Assembly: GCA_963726085.1 (NCBI GenBank)
Contig: CAVSAR010000001.1
Coordinates: 248,001 to 312,000, forward strand
Reading direction: 5' to 3'
Source of the DNA: ZC4RG30 sp963726085
GTDB lineage: Bacteria; Pseudomonadota; Gammaproteobacteria; Steroidobacterales; Steroidobacteraceae
DNA length: 64,000 nt
Shown here: in pieces, positions 53,687 through 62,471 of the stretch
How the letters are laid out: every line of letters starts with the position of its first letter
Numbering within the stretch: the first letter of the stretch is position 1
Position numbers and translations under genes: made by a program
The notes under the pieces: model-generated
Told to the model about the DNA's origin: nothing
What the model saw: the letters and a program-made list of their open reading frames with translations, nothing else
The model's database searches: none

Positions 53687-54495
53687 GCAACCCGCTTGCC
53701 GTATTCGTCGATGGGGTGCCGTGCGACCAGGACTGGCCACTGGATCGCGGGCTGCACTATGGCGACGGCCTGTTCGAGACTGTGATTGCGCGTAACGGGC
53801 GGATTCGATTCGAGGCATTGCATCAGCAGCGCCTGGCCTCAGGCTGCCAGCGCTTGGGCATGCCGATGCCCCGGGGACTGTGGGAACAGGCCCGTGCACT
53901 CGCACACCAGTTCGGCCATGCATTGCTGAAGCTGATACTCACGCGCGGATCTGCGATGCAACGCGGGTATGGCGTCAGCGGCCAGGAGCAAGGCCGCCCG
54001 GTGCTGTTGGTGTATCCGGCCCCAGACCCGGTGGACCCGGCCGAGGTCAGCGTGGATTTGCTGCAGGCACGGTTGGGAGAAAACCCCTTGCTGGCCGGGA
54101 TCAAGCACTGTAATCGCCTCGAGCAGGTGCTGGCGCGGATGCAACTGCAGCCTGGCGCCTTCGAGGGCCTGATGGTCAGTAGCTCGGGTCGGTTGATATC
54201 GGGCACCATGAGCAATGTGTTCCTCGACACGGAAGCGGGACTGGTGACGCCGGCACTGAACCTGTGCGGCGTTGCCGGTGTGCTGCGCGCGGTGGTGCTG
54301 CGCGAGGCGGCTGCTATGGGGACCGCCGTGCGGGTCGCGGACCTGCCGCTGGCGGTGCTGCAGGACTGCCGCGGGCTATTTCTTACCAACGTGCGCCTGG
54401 GAGTCCTGCCGGTCACCCGGCTCGACGGTCGCGCCCTGGCACTCAGTGATCATGTGCGGGCACTGGCCCACAGGGTGGCAGCACTTGAGAGTTGA
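53683..54495 (+). CDS. pabC: Aminodeoxychorismate lyase
   Basis: 270 residues. A fold-type IV PLP enzyme: RGLHYGDGLFETV at the N-terminus, the PLP lysine in LAGIKHCNRLEQVLARM, and VSSSGRLISGTMSNVFL. It releases pyruvate to give p-aminobenzoate for folate, completing what PabB starts. The start overlaps the pabB stop, and mltG follows after 3 nt. Confidence 0.92.
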   Translation: MSNPLAVFVDGVPCDQDWPLDRGLHYGDGLFETVIARNGRIRFEALHQQRLASGCQRLGMPMPRGLWEQARALAHQFGHALLKLILTRGSAMQRGYGVSGQEQGRPVLLVYPAPDPVDPAEVSVDLLQARLGENPLLAGIKHCNRLEQVLARMQLQPGAFEGLMVSSSGRLISGTMSNVFLDTEAGLVTPALNLCGVAGVLRAVVLREAAAMGTAVRVADLPLAVLQDCRGLFLTNVRLGVLPVTRLDGRALALSDHVRALAHRVAALES

Positions 54496-54498
54496 GCT

Positions 54499-55584
54499 GT
54501 GAAAACCAGGCACGGCATCGTATTGACCCTCGGCTTGCTGCTGGCCGCAGCGCTGCTGGCGCTGTTGCTGGCATGGTTGGCCATGCAACGGGCCGCCAAC
54601 CAGCCCGGACCGGCCGTGTCCGTGCAGGAGTTCGAGGTGGCCAAGGGCGCGTCCCTGCGCTCGATACTGCGATCCCTGGAACAAAAGCAGCTGATTGGCA
54701 GCGCCCGCAACCTGGAGGTGTACCTGCGCTGTTGCCAGCGTGGCACCGACCTCGGGCGCGAGGAGATTCAGGCCGGTCGCTATCGCATCGCGCCCGGGCA
54801 GACCCCGTTGGCGATCCTGCGCCAGCTGGAGGAGGGTCATGTGGTGCTGGAGCAGGTGACCATCATCGAGGGCTGGACATTTGCGCAGATGCGGGCCGAG
54901 CTGCAGCACAATCACGCCATCCAGACAACGCTGGGCGCGCGCAGCGACGCCGAGATCATGCAGGCGCTACAACAGCCGGGACTGCCCGCCGAGGGCCAGT
55001 TCGCCCCCGACACCTACTCATTTGCGCCAGGCACCACCGACCTGCAGCTGCTGCGCATGTCGTTCGAGGCACAGCGCCATTTGCTGGAGGACGCCTGGAA
55101 CTCCCGGCAGCCCGGACTGCCCCTGGCCACGCCGGACGAGGCACTGGTACTGGCGTCAATTGTCGAAAAGGAGACCGGGCTGGCCAGCGAGCGCGCCCGC
55201 GTTGCCGGTGTGTTCGTCAATCGCCTGCGCAAGGGCATGCGCCTGCAGTCCGATCCGACCGTGATCTACGGTATCCGTGACCACTACGACGGCAACATCC
55301 GCAAGAGTGACCTGACCACGGACACCCCCTACAACACCTACACGCGTGCCGGCCTGCCGCCATCGCCCATTGCCTTGCCCGGCCGCGAATCGATCGTGGC
55401 GACCCTGCACCCGGAAAAAACCGATGCGTTGTTCTTCGTGGCCACCGGCGACGGCAGCGGCGGCCACTATTTTTCAGCCACCGTCGGCGAACACAATCAG
55501 GCCGTGCAGCGCTACCTGGATCGCCTGCGGCGCAACGTGCCGGCTGCCGACGCACCGGCAGACCCGGCCGCGGCACGACCATGA
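54499..55584 (+). CDS. mltG: Endolytic peptidoglycan transglycosylase MltG
   Basis: 361 residues from a GTG. One membrane helix (about 8-30), then a LysM-like subdomain and the YceG domain with the catalytic Glu in LASIVEKETG and the closing NTYTRAGLPPSPIALPG. It cuts nascent glycan strands at the inner membrane and so limits their length. Its place between pabC and tmk is standard in gammaproteobacteria. Confidence 0.93.
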   Translation: MKTRHGIVLTLGLLLAAALLALLLAWLAMQRAANQPGPAVSVQEFEVAKGASLRSILRSLEQKQLIGSARNLEVYLRCCQRGTDLGREEIQAGRYRIAPGQTPLAILRQLEEGHVVLEQVTIIEGWTFAQMRAELQHNHAIQTTLGARSDAEIMQALQQPGLPAEGQFAPDTYSFAPGTTDLQLLRMSFEAQRHLLEDAWNSRQPGLPLATPDEALVLASIVEKETGLASERARVAGVFVNRLRKGMRLQSDPTVIYGIRDHYDGNIRKSDLTTDTPYNTYTRAGLPPSPIALPGRESIVATLHPEKTDALFFVATGDGSGGHYFSATVGEHNQAVQRYLDRLRRNVPAADAPADPAAARP

Positions 55585-56219
55585 GCCGCGGCCGCTTTAT
55601 CACCATTGAAGGCATCGAGGGCGCCGGCAAGTCCAGCCTGCTGCGCGCACTGGCGGCAGCCTTGGCAGCGCAGGGCAGTGCCCAGGTCCCTGTCAGGGCC
55701 GTGTGCACCACCCGCGAACCCGGCGGCACGCCCCTGGCCGAGGACATCCGCGGCCTGGTACTGGCCCGACGCACGGCCGGCATGCCACCAGTGACCGAAT
55801 TGCTCCTGATGTTCGCGGCCCGCTCGGCGCACGTCACCCAGTTGATCGAGCCGGCACTGGCGCGCGGCGACTGGGTGTTGTGCGACCGGTTCACCGATGC
55901 CACTCACGCCTACCAGGGCGCGGGCCGGGGCATCGACAGCGACACCATCGAAAACCTGGCGCGCATGGCACACCCGGGCCTGGCCCCCGACCTGACGCTG
56001 CTGCTGGACCTGCCGCCTGAGGTCGGCCTGCAACGGGCGCGCGGGCGCGGCGATGCCGGAGACCGGTTCGAGGACGAGGAACTGGGATTCTTCACGCGCG
56101 TGCGGGCGCGCTATCTGGAACTGGCGGCCCGTGACCAGCGGCGCATTCAAGTGCTCGACGCCATGCAGCCTCCGGCGGTGCTTCTGGAGCAGTCACTGGC
56201 GCGGGTGCATGGCCTGTGA
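55581..56219 (+). CDS. tmk: Thymidylate kinase
   Basis: 212 residues. The P-loop is IEGIEGAGKSSLLRAL, the DR-(Y/F/H) motif is in LCDRFTDATHAYQGAGRG, and RARGRGDAGDRFE forms the lid region. It phosphorylates dTMP to dTDP. It overlaps mltG and holB by 4 nt each. Confidence 0.95.
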   Translation: MSRGRFITIEGIEGAGKSSLLRALAAALAAQGSAQVPVRAVCTTREPGGTPLAEDIRGLVLARRTAGMPPVTELLLMFAARSAHVTQLIEPALARGDWVLCDRFTDATHAYQGAGRGIDSDTIENLARMAHPGLAPDLTLLLDLPPEVGLQRARGRGDAGDRFEDEELGFFTRVRARYLELAARDQRRIQVLDAMQPPAVLLEQSLARVHGL

Positions 56220-57203
56220 GCGCTTCGGTGAGTGACTCGCTGCCGCCATGGCTGGATGTCGCGGCGCGCCAGCTGCAGCTGGCGCACACCAACGGGCGCA
56301 TGCCACATGCCTTGCTGCTGCATGAGGCCCCTGGCGCAGGCGGCGGATTGTTCGCGACCTGGGCCGCGCAGCTGTTGCTGTGCACGGGCCCGACCCCTGC
56401 CTGTGGCCAATGCCGCAGCTGTCAGCGGGTCGCGCGCAATGAACATCCGGACTTCCGGATGCTTGTCCCGGATCCGGAACTGAAGCTGGGCCAGATTTCT
56501 GTCGACCAGGTGCGCGAGCTGGGCACGCAGCTGGTGCTGTCCAGCCACGAGGGAAAGGGTACCTGTGTCCTGATTTCCCCCGCGCATGCGCTCGAACCGG
56601 TTTGCCGCCAACGCGCTGCTCAAGACCCTCGAAGAGCCCAGACCTGGCGTCCTGCTGATACTGCTGACTTCCGCACCCAGCCTGCTGCCGGCCACGCTGC
56701 GCAGCCGCTGCCTGCGCCTGCGGCTGCCGGCCCCAAGGCGCGAAGCGGCACTGGCCTGGCTCGAGGCGCAGCGTCCCGCCGGGCGCGAGGCGTGGTCGGC
56801 GGCCCTGGATGTGGTGGGCATCGCGCCGCTGGAGGCGCTGGGATCGGACCTCAAACAGCTCCAGGAGATTCGCAGCGACGTGCTGGCCGTACTGCAGGAG
56901 GCCCGGCAGGGGCGGGTGGACGTGGTGCGTGTGGCCGCCCGCTGGGCCCAGGACGGGCTGGCGCTGCGGCTGCGCTGCATTGAGAACTGCCTCACAGGGT
57001 GGGTCCTGCACGAACCTGGGATGCGCCCTGAGGCGCCTGAACTGCGTGCTGGCGCGCAGTTGCAAAGCGAGGGTTTGGACATAAATATACGCAGCGCCTT
57101 GGGGCTGGTAGCCGGCGTGCGCGAGCTGCAACGGCAACTCGGCACTTCCCTCAGCAAGCCCTTGGCGCTGGAACGCTTTATCTGGCAGCTGAATTCAGGA
57201 TGA
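56216..57203 (+). pseudogene. holB: DNA polymerase III delta' subunit, frameshifted
   Basis: The clamp-loader subunit that, with delta and tau/gamma, opens the beta clamp. Residues 1-125 read MPHALLLHEAPGAGG and the zinc-binding cysteines CGQCRSCQ, then ISVDQVRELGTQLVL. The frame breaks near 56580. The second frame resumes with NRFAANALLKTLEEPRPGVLLILLTS, the SRC motif region LRSRCLRLRL, and a normal C-terminus. A 5-nt deletion between GCG repeats, or a base-calling error, would explain it. holB is essential, so a true null is unlikely. Confidence 0.85.
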
Positions 57204-57577
57204 TCATGTCGCCCCGAGACGCCACTTCAAGATCCGGAATCAACAAGCCAGGATTGCTGACGCTCACCATCAAGGACAAGAGCGCGCTGTACATGGCCTT
57301 CATGCCCTTTGTGCGCAACGGCGGGCTGTTCATCCCCACCAACAGCAACTACCGGCTGGGCGATGAAGTGTTCATGCTCCTGAACCTCATGGGCGAAGAC
57401 GAGAAGCTCCCCGTCGCCGGACGCGTCATCTGGGTCACGCCGCGTGGCGCGCAGGGCAAGCGCACGGCGGGCATTGGCGTGCAGTTCAGCGACCAGGATC
57501 GGGGGCAGACCCAGAAGCGCATCGAGACCTACCTGGCCGGAGCCCTCTCCGGCGAGAAGTCGACCCACACGATGTAG
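57200..57577 (+). CDS. pilZ: PilZ-domain protein of type IV pilus assembly type
   Basis: 125 residues. The compact PilZ fold is seen in FVRNGGLFIPTNSNYRLGDEVFMLLNL and VAGRVIWVTPRGAQGKRTAGIGVQFSD. It lacks the RxxxR and (D/N)xSxxG c-di-GMP pair, as does PilZ itself, which binds PilB and FimX and is needed for pilus extension. Position after tmk-holB is conserved. The start overlaps the holB stop. Confidence 0.9.
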   Translation: MIMSPRDATSRSGINKPGLLTLTIKDKSALYMAFMPFVRNGGLFIPTNSNYRLGDEVFMLLNLMGEDEKLPVAGRVIWVTPRGAQGKRTAGIGVQFSDQDRGQTQKRIETYLAGALSGEKSTHTM

Positions 57578-57580
57578 GGA

Positions 57581-57599
57581 CCTGGGCCCACGGCCCGGG
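57581..57599. terminator. Shared hairpin between convergent genes
   Basis: CCTGGGCC and GGCCCGGG pair (one G-T) around a CAC loop, midway between the pilZ stop (57577) and the stop of the convergent cNMP/rhodanese gene (57604). Likely bidirectional, though no T-runs flank it. Confidence 0.5.
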
Positions 57600-57603
57600 C
57601 CGG

Positions 57604-58680
57604 TCAGGTCACCAGCGCGCGCCGCAGTCCACGCTCCAGGGACGACAAGCCGCCCTTGAGCACGTAGGCATTGAAGCCTTTTTCCACCAGGATGAAGGCG
57701 GCAGCCGAGCTGCGCCGCCCGGTGTCGCAATAGATGACGTAGCGCTTTTCCTTGTCCAGCGCGGACAGCTTCAGGCGGATGAAGTACAAAGGCACGTTCA
57801 GCGCGCCCTCGACTGCCAGATTCTGGTATTCGGACGGCAGCCGCACGTCCAGCCACACGCCGCCCTTGGCAACGATGTCCTCGGCCTTCTCCGTGTCCAC
57901 CCACTGCAGCAACGGCTCGTTCATCAGTTCGCGGAAGTCGTTCTTCTTCAGGCGCATCAGCACGCCTTCGGTCAGCATGGTGACCGTCGCGTTGCGCTTG
58001 GATTCCGAAATCAGCGCCTCTTCACCAAAGGTGTCGCCGACCCCCAGTTCCGCCAGCTTGATGCCGGCCTTGTTCAACGGTGTCTCGCGCGTCACCACGC
58101 AACGTCCACTGACGATTGCATAGAAGAAGTCACCCTCGGCGCCCTGGCGAATCACGATATCGCCGGCACGCTGCGGAATACGCTCCATGCGCATGAAGAT
58201 CGCCTGGATGTTGGCCGGGGGGATGCGCTGCATGGCCCGGCTCTGCAGCAGCGTGGTCATCCAGTCATCGCCCTCGGCGTTCTGGAACTGCGCCTGCAGT
58301 TCCGTGACCTCATAGGTACCGGTCTGGTCCCAGGTAATCATGACGTCCAGCAGTTCGCTGTCGATCGACAGGTATTCGACGTGGTCCATGGCGCGCGCGG
58401 TGATCTTGCGCGGCACCTTTGGCACCAGCGGATTTCGCGCCTCGGGAGTGCCGCCCCTGATCACGCCGATGGTGCGATTGTCCTCGCGCAATTCGACGGT
58501 GCCGGACACGATCCACACGGTGCGCTTGTCCGTGTCGCCTTCCTTGAATAGCAGGCGGCCAGCTTCCAACTCGCGCACGTGGACCTTGCGCGCCAATGCC
58601 GCCTGGTTTTCCTTCTTGAGGCCATCCAGGGGCGCAAACTGGCGCAGCAGGGGTACGTCTACCGGTCGGCCTTCACTCAT
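57604..58680 (-). CDS. Double cyclic-nucleotide-binding and rhodanese fusion protein
   Basis: 358 residues. Two cNMP-binding-like domains (about 10-115 and 140-250) are followed by a rhodanese domain (about 265-358) with the loop Cys in IYCDTGRRSSAAA. Only the second cNMP domain has a recognisable phosphate cassette (FGEEALISESKRNATV, Arg kept, usual Ser/Thr replaced by Asn); the first is degenerate. No DNA-binding or membrane part. It may sense a nucleotide and act on a persulfide or serve as a binding module. The function is unknown. Confidence 0.8.
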   Translation of the reverse strand: MSEGRPVDVPLLRQFAPLDGLKKENQAALARKVHVRELEAGRLLFKEGDTDKRTVWIVSGTVELREDNRTIGVIRGGTPEARNPLVPKVPRKITARAMDHVEYLSIDSELLDVMITWDQTGTYEVTELQAQFQNAEGDDWMTTLLQSRAMQRIPPANIQAIFMRMERIPQRAGDIVIRQGAEGDFFYAIVSGRCVVTRETPLNKAGIKLAELGVGDTFGEEALISESKRNATVTMLTEGVLMRLKKNDFRELMNEPLLQWVDTEKAEDIVAKGGVWLDVRLPSEYQNLAVEGALNVPLYFIRLKLSALDKEKRYVIYCDTGRRSSAAAFILVEKGFNAYVLKGGLSSLERGLRRALVT

Positions 58681-58735
58681 GCGCTTATTGTTGGATGGGC
58701 TGCAATCATTGGTCAGGGGATGTTAGCACGCCCCC

Positions 58736-60811
58736 CTACAGCAGCCCCCACCCCGGGTCCGGCGTGAAGCGTGACCCATGTTGCAATACCAGCTGATCGA
58801 GCCGCGCCCGCAGCTTCTGCGGGCCAGCCTCGCGAGCCCAGTGCAGCGGTCCACCGCGAAACGGCGCAAAGCCTGCGCCGAAGATCACGCCTGCGTCGAC
58901 CAGGTCCGCATCGGCAACGATTCTCTCGCGCAAGCAGGCAACGCTTTCATTGACCAGTGTCAGCATCAGCCGATCGGTCAACTCCGTGTCTACCATCGAC
59001 TCATCCACCGGCAACTTAACTGCCTTGCCGTCCACCCACTTGTAGAATCCCGAACCGCTTTTGCGTCCCAATCGCTTTGCCGCCACCAGCACTTCAATCC
59101 GCCGCAGCGGCATGGCAGGCGCGCGACCGATTGCCGCTCCGATGATTTCCCCCACGCTCTTGCACACGTCCAGGCCCACAACGTCGGCCAGCTCGATGGG
59201 ACCCATGGGCATGCCGAATCGCATGGCCGCCGCATCGACGACTTCCGGGAGGACGCCTTCCTCGACGGCTGTCATCCCTTCCTGCATGTAGGGAATCAGG
59301 ACCCGATTGACCAGAAAGCCCGGAGCGCTGCGACAGGGCAACGGCAGCTTGTCGAGCCGGCGCACGAACCCTGCCGCCAGTGCCACCGCTTCGGGGCGCG
59401 TGGTGCCGGTGGAGATCACCTCAACCAGCGGCATCTGCGCCACGGGATTGAAAAAATGCAAGCCGACGAAGCCGCCCGGATCGGGCAACTGCGCGGCCAG
59501 CGCCTCCAGCACCAGGCTGGACGTGTTGGTCGCCAGCAGTGCGCCGGCCTTCATCCGTGGCGCGGTGTTGGCATACAGGCCGCGCTTGGCCTCGGCGTTC
59601 TCAAAAATCGCCTCGATCACGATGTCGGCTGCGGGGATGTGGTCGCCGTTGACGTCGGCCACCAGTCGGGCCGCGGCCTGGGTGCGTGCCGCCGAATCGT
59701 GCAGCTTGCGGGCAAACATCGCCGTGGCCCGCTGCAACGCCGGCGTGACCTGTTCCAGCGCGCGGTCCTGCAGGCTGACGTTGAAGCCCTGGGCTGCGCA
59801 CCACGCGGCGATGTCCCCACCCATGATGCCCGCACCCACGACGTGCACATTGGCCAAATGCGCAATGGCCTGGGCCGTGCTGCTGCCCTTGTCCCGGGAC
59901 CCGAGGGCCTTGAGCCGATCCTGCAACTGGAACACGCGCACCAGGTTGCGCGCCGTAGGTGTCTGGAACAGCTGCGCGATGGACAGCGCTTCCGCGGCAA
60001 AGGCCGCCCGGCCCCGGGCTCCGTGCCTGGCCCACAGGTCTACGATTGCGTAGGGTGCCGGATAGAACTCGCGACGCACCCGCGCGGCGACCTGGCGTAG
60101 CAATGCCGGCGTGACCAGGCCGCGCACGCCGGGCCACGAAAGGGCGCGTTCCACCAATGCAGGCTGGTGCGGGTCGGGCCGCTCAGCCACCAGCCGCGCG
60201 CAGGCGGCAGCGGCCTGTTCCCCGGTGACCGGACCGGGTACCAACACGTCGACCAGGCCAATGCGCCTTGCCTTGTCGGCGCGCACCGTCTTGCCGGTGA
60301 GCATCATGTCCATGGCCGCACGCACGCCCAGCAGGCGCACCAGCCGCACCGTGCCGCCAAATCCCGGATGGATCCCCAGCTGTACTTCCGGCAGTCCCAA
60401 TGCCAGGCGCGCGTCGTCGATTGCCACGCGGTAGCGGCAGGCCAGTGCCAGCTCCAAGCCACCGCCCAGCGCGAATCCATGCAGCAGCGCCACCGTGGGG
60501 CAGGGCAGGGCTGCGATCCGGTCACATAGCCCCTGTCCTCGCCGGACCATCACCAGGGCTTCCTCCACCGACGTCAGCCGCGTGAATTCGTTGATGTCCG
60601 CGCCGGCCACGAACCCATTGCCCTTGCCGGAGCGGATCACCAGGCCGCGCGGCGGCGCGCGCTCGATTGCATCAAGGACGCTGCCCAGCTGCTCCAGTAC
60701 TGCAGAGGAAAGCGTATTGGCAGAGCGGTCCGGCACGTCCAGGCGCAATTGACCGAGGCCCATGCCAGGTCCTGACGCAGCAACCTCATACGTCCATGCA
60801 GATGCACTCAT
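58736..60811 (-). CDS. FadB/FadJ-like enoyl-CoA hydratase / 3-hydroxyacyl-CoA dehydrogenase
   Basis: 691 residues, ATG after a GGAGG. The N-terminal crotonase domain (about 1-280) has LLHGFALGGGLELALACRYRVA and the catalytic Glu in LGLPEVQLGIHPGFGG. The NAD+-binding dehydrogenase (about 310-600) starts with VHVVGAGIMGGDIAAWCA and includes the catalytic His in GLHFFNPVAQMPLVEV. It carries two middle steps of beta-oxidation. A thiolase gene is not in the window. EtfAB elsewhere in the window could take electrons from the pathway's first step. Confidence 0.92.
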   Translation of the reverse strand: MSASAWTYEVAASGPGMGLGQLRLDVPDRSANTLSSAVLEQLGSVLDAIERAPPRGLVIRSGKGNGFVAGADINEFTRLTSVEEALVMVRRGQGLCDRIAALPCPTVALLHGFALGGGLELALACRYRVAIDDARLALGLPEVQLGIHPGFGGTVRLVRLLGVRAAMDMMLTGKTVRADKARRIGLVDVLVPGPVTGEQAAAACARLVAERPDPHQPALVERALSWPGVRGLVTPALLRQVAARVRREFYPAPYAIVDLWARHGARGRAAFAAEALSIAQLFQTPTARNLVRVFQLQDRLKALGSRDKGSSTAQAIAHLANVHVVGAGIMGGDIAAWCAAQGFNVSLQDRALEQVTPALQRATAMFARKLHDSAARTQAAARLVADVNGDHIPAADIVIEAIFENAEAKRGLYANTAPRMKAGALLATNTSSLVLEALAAQLPDPGGFVGLHFFNPVAQMPLVEVISTGTTRPEAVALAAGFVRRLDKLPLPCRSAPGFLVNRVLIPYMQEGMTAVEEGVLPEVVDAAAMRFGMPMGPIELADVVGLDVCKSVGEIIGAAIGRAPAMPLRRIEVLVAAKRLGRKSGSGFYKWVDGKAVKLPVDESMVDTELTDRLMLTLVNESVACLRERIVADADLVDAGVIFGAGFAPFRGGPLHWAREAGPQKLRARLDQLVLQHGSRFTPDPGWGLL

Positions 60812-60829
60812 GGGACAACCTCCGGCGTA

Positions 60830-61570
60830 TCAGTCCTTGCGCACGGTGAAGTCGCAGACCAGCGGCCGGTGATCCGAGAGCCGCAGGTCCGGAATCCGGA
60901 AGTCGTGCACCTCGATCTGTTTGCTGACCAGCACGAAATCCAGCTCCACCCGCGGCGCGCGCGAGGGAAACGAAAACAGGCCCTTCTCATTGGCGCTGCG
61001 CAGGCCCGCGGCACGCATGAACAGGTACAGTTCGTGCGCCCCCCAGAAGGTGTTGAAGTCCCCCGCCACGATCACCGGCTTGGGGGACTTCTCAATCAGC
61101 TCGTGCAGGTAGCGCAGCTGGTACTGGCGGTGCCGGTACTTCAGGGACAGATGCACCAGGTAGACGCACACGTCCTCCAGTTCCAGCTCGATGATCAACC
61201 GCTTGATGCCCGAATCAAAGTAATGGAAGCGCTCGCCATGGACACGTGGCGCGGACAGGAAGGCATTGGCCTGCTTGCGTACGATGGGCAGGTACTGGTT
61301 GACCGATGCGGCCCCGTACTTGCACTCGTAGGTGGAGTAGTGCCCGAGGCTGCTGGCGATGTAGTCGGCCTGGTTGACCATCCCGGATCGCACCGACCCG
61401 ATGTCCACCTCGATGAGGCCGATGATGTCGGCGTCCTCCCGGCGCAGGAAATCCGTCAGGCCCTGGAGCACGCGGCGGTTGCTGCGCAGGTAGCCCATGC
61501 CCGGCAGCGGCAGGTGAAAGGACGCTCCGGTGCCGGTGGCATACCGGATGTTGTAGACGACCATGCGCAT
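60830..61570 (-). CDS. Endonuclease/exonuclease/phosphatase-family protein
   Basis: 246 residues. The EEP fold is marked by VVYNIRYATG at the start, the metal-binding Glu in IIGLIEVDIGS, the VAGDFNTFWGAHEL block (Asp and Asn), and the final SDHRPLVCDF (Asp-His). All core catalytic residues are kept. Members cut phosphodiester or phosphate bonds in DNA, sphingomyelin or inositol phosphates, so the substrate is open. It is divergent from the TIR-like gene with only 38 nt between start codons. Confidence 0.87.
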   Translation of the reverse strand: MRMVVYNIRYATGTGASFHLPLPGMGYLRSNRRVLQGLTDFLRREDADIIGLIEVDIGSVRSGMVNQADYIASSLGHYSTYECKYGAASVNQYLPIVRKQANAFLSAPRVHGERFHYFDSGIKRLIIELELEDVCVYLVHLSLKYRHRQYQLRYLHELIEKSPKPVIVAGDFNTFWGAHELYLFMRAAGLRSANEKGLFSFPSRAPRVELDFVLVSKQIEVHDFRIPDLRLSDHRPLVCDFTVRKD

Positions 61571-61608
61571 GGTCCTAGTCTAACTACTGTTGCGGTACAC
61601 TGCGGAGC

Positions 61609-62085
61609 ATGTCTCAGCAGAACCCGATCCGCGTGTTCGTGACGCATGTTTGGCAGGACGCCGACGACTACCAGCGCTTGTTCGAGTTCCTCGAGAGCGC
61701 CCGTAATTTTTACTATCGCAACACCAGCACGCCGGAGAAGCCACCGGCCGGTGACACCGAGGTACAGCGCGAAGACCTGCGCCGCCAGATCGCGGCCGCG
61801 GAAATCGTCATTGCATTGCCCGGACTGTATGCCCAGCAGCCGGACCTGACGATTTTCCAGATGAACTACGCCAAATCTCAGCAGAAGCCCGTGCTGCTAC
61901 TGCAGCCGTTTGGTTCACGCCAGCCCATGAACAAGCTGCTGACCGACCGGGCCGACGAGGTGGTGGACTGGGACGAGCGCGGCCTGGTGGATGCGATCCG
62001 GCGCCTGGCGCGCCATGAAGGCACGTCGCGCTACGAGACGGTGGAGTTCAATCCCGAGGACTTCAAAGACTTCAAGCTCGACTAG
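61609..62085 (+). CDS. TIR-like (MTH538/ThsB-type fold) protein
   Basis: 158 residues. The Rossmann-like TIR core is IRVFVTHVWQDADDYQRLFEFLE, then AAAEIVIALPGLYAQQPDLTIFQMNYAKSQQKPVLLLQPFG. In active TIR enzymes a Glu follows the helix-start aromatic (pattern WxxxE); here it is Gln84 (IFQMNYA), so NAD+ cleavage or cyclase activity is doubtful. The protein is small, without a partner domain. No ThsA-like effector gene lies beside it. It may be a housekeeping binding protein instead of a defence gene. Confidence 0.75.
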   Translation: MSQQNPIRVFVTHVWQDADDYQRLFEFLESARNFYYRNTSTPEKPPAGDTEVQREDLRRQIAAAEIVIALPGLYAQQPDLTIFQMNYAKSQQKPVLLLQPFGSRQPMNKLLTDRADEVVDWDERGLVDAIRRLARHEGTSRYETVEFNPEDFKDFKLD

Positions 62086-62471
62086 CCGTCGCGCGCAAAC
62101 AGCTTGACGATGGGCGACACCTTGATGATGGCGTTGGCCGGCTCCTTGCGTGGTTTACGGCGCGCGACCACCGTCGGGCGCGAGCGCGCCAGTGCGGCAA
62201 ACGCCTGCACCACCAGGGTCGCGTGAACATCTGCTTCATCGTTGGACATCTTGCGCACCGAAGCCCGCACCACGCTCTCGCGCGGCAGTGGACGTTCGCG
62301 ATTCAGCGCAGCGTGCAACTCGACGAACCCCGCGCGATAGCGCTCGGGAATATCCGACGCGTCGACGTTGGTCAGGAAGGTGGAATAGGCATCGGCCAGG
62401 CGATCCTTGATCGGACCACTGCGCGACAATTTAACAGTTGCCTGCTGCAACCGATCCAGTACGTCATTCAT
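62082..62471 (-). CDS. Hypothetical helical protein
   Basis: 129 residues. Mostly helical and charged: MNDVLDRLQQATVKLSRSGPIKDRLADAYSTFL, then YRAGFVELHAALNRERPLP and a basic linker ARRKPRKEP. No signal peptide, membrane segment or cysteine. It recalls hypothetical proteins of related gammaproteobacteria but matches no family I can name. Its stop overlaps that of the convergent TIR-like gene by 4 nt. Confidence 0.6.
   Translation of the reverse strand: MNDVLDRLQQATVKLSRSGPIKDRLADAYSTFLTNVDASDIPERYRAGFVELHAALNRERPLPRESVVRASVRKMSNDEADVHATLVVQAFAALARSRPTVVARRKPRKEPANAIIKVSPIVKLFARDG

Noticed and set aside
56570..56595. Programmed ribosomal frameshifting in holB
   Set aside because: No slippery heptamer or downstream stimulatory stem was seen. 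A deletion between GCG repeats or a read error is simpler.
61609..62085. Thoeris defence system
   Set aside because: There is no ThsA-like effector, the catalytic Glu is replaced, and the surroundings are core genes rather than a defence island.
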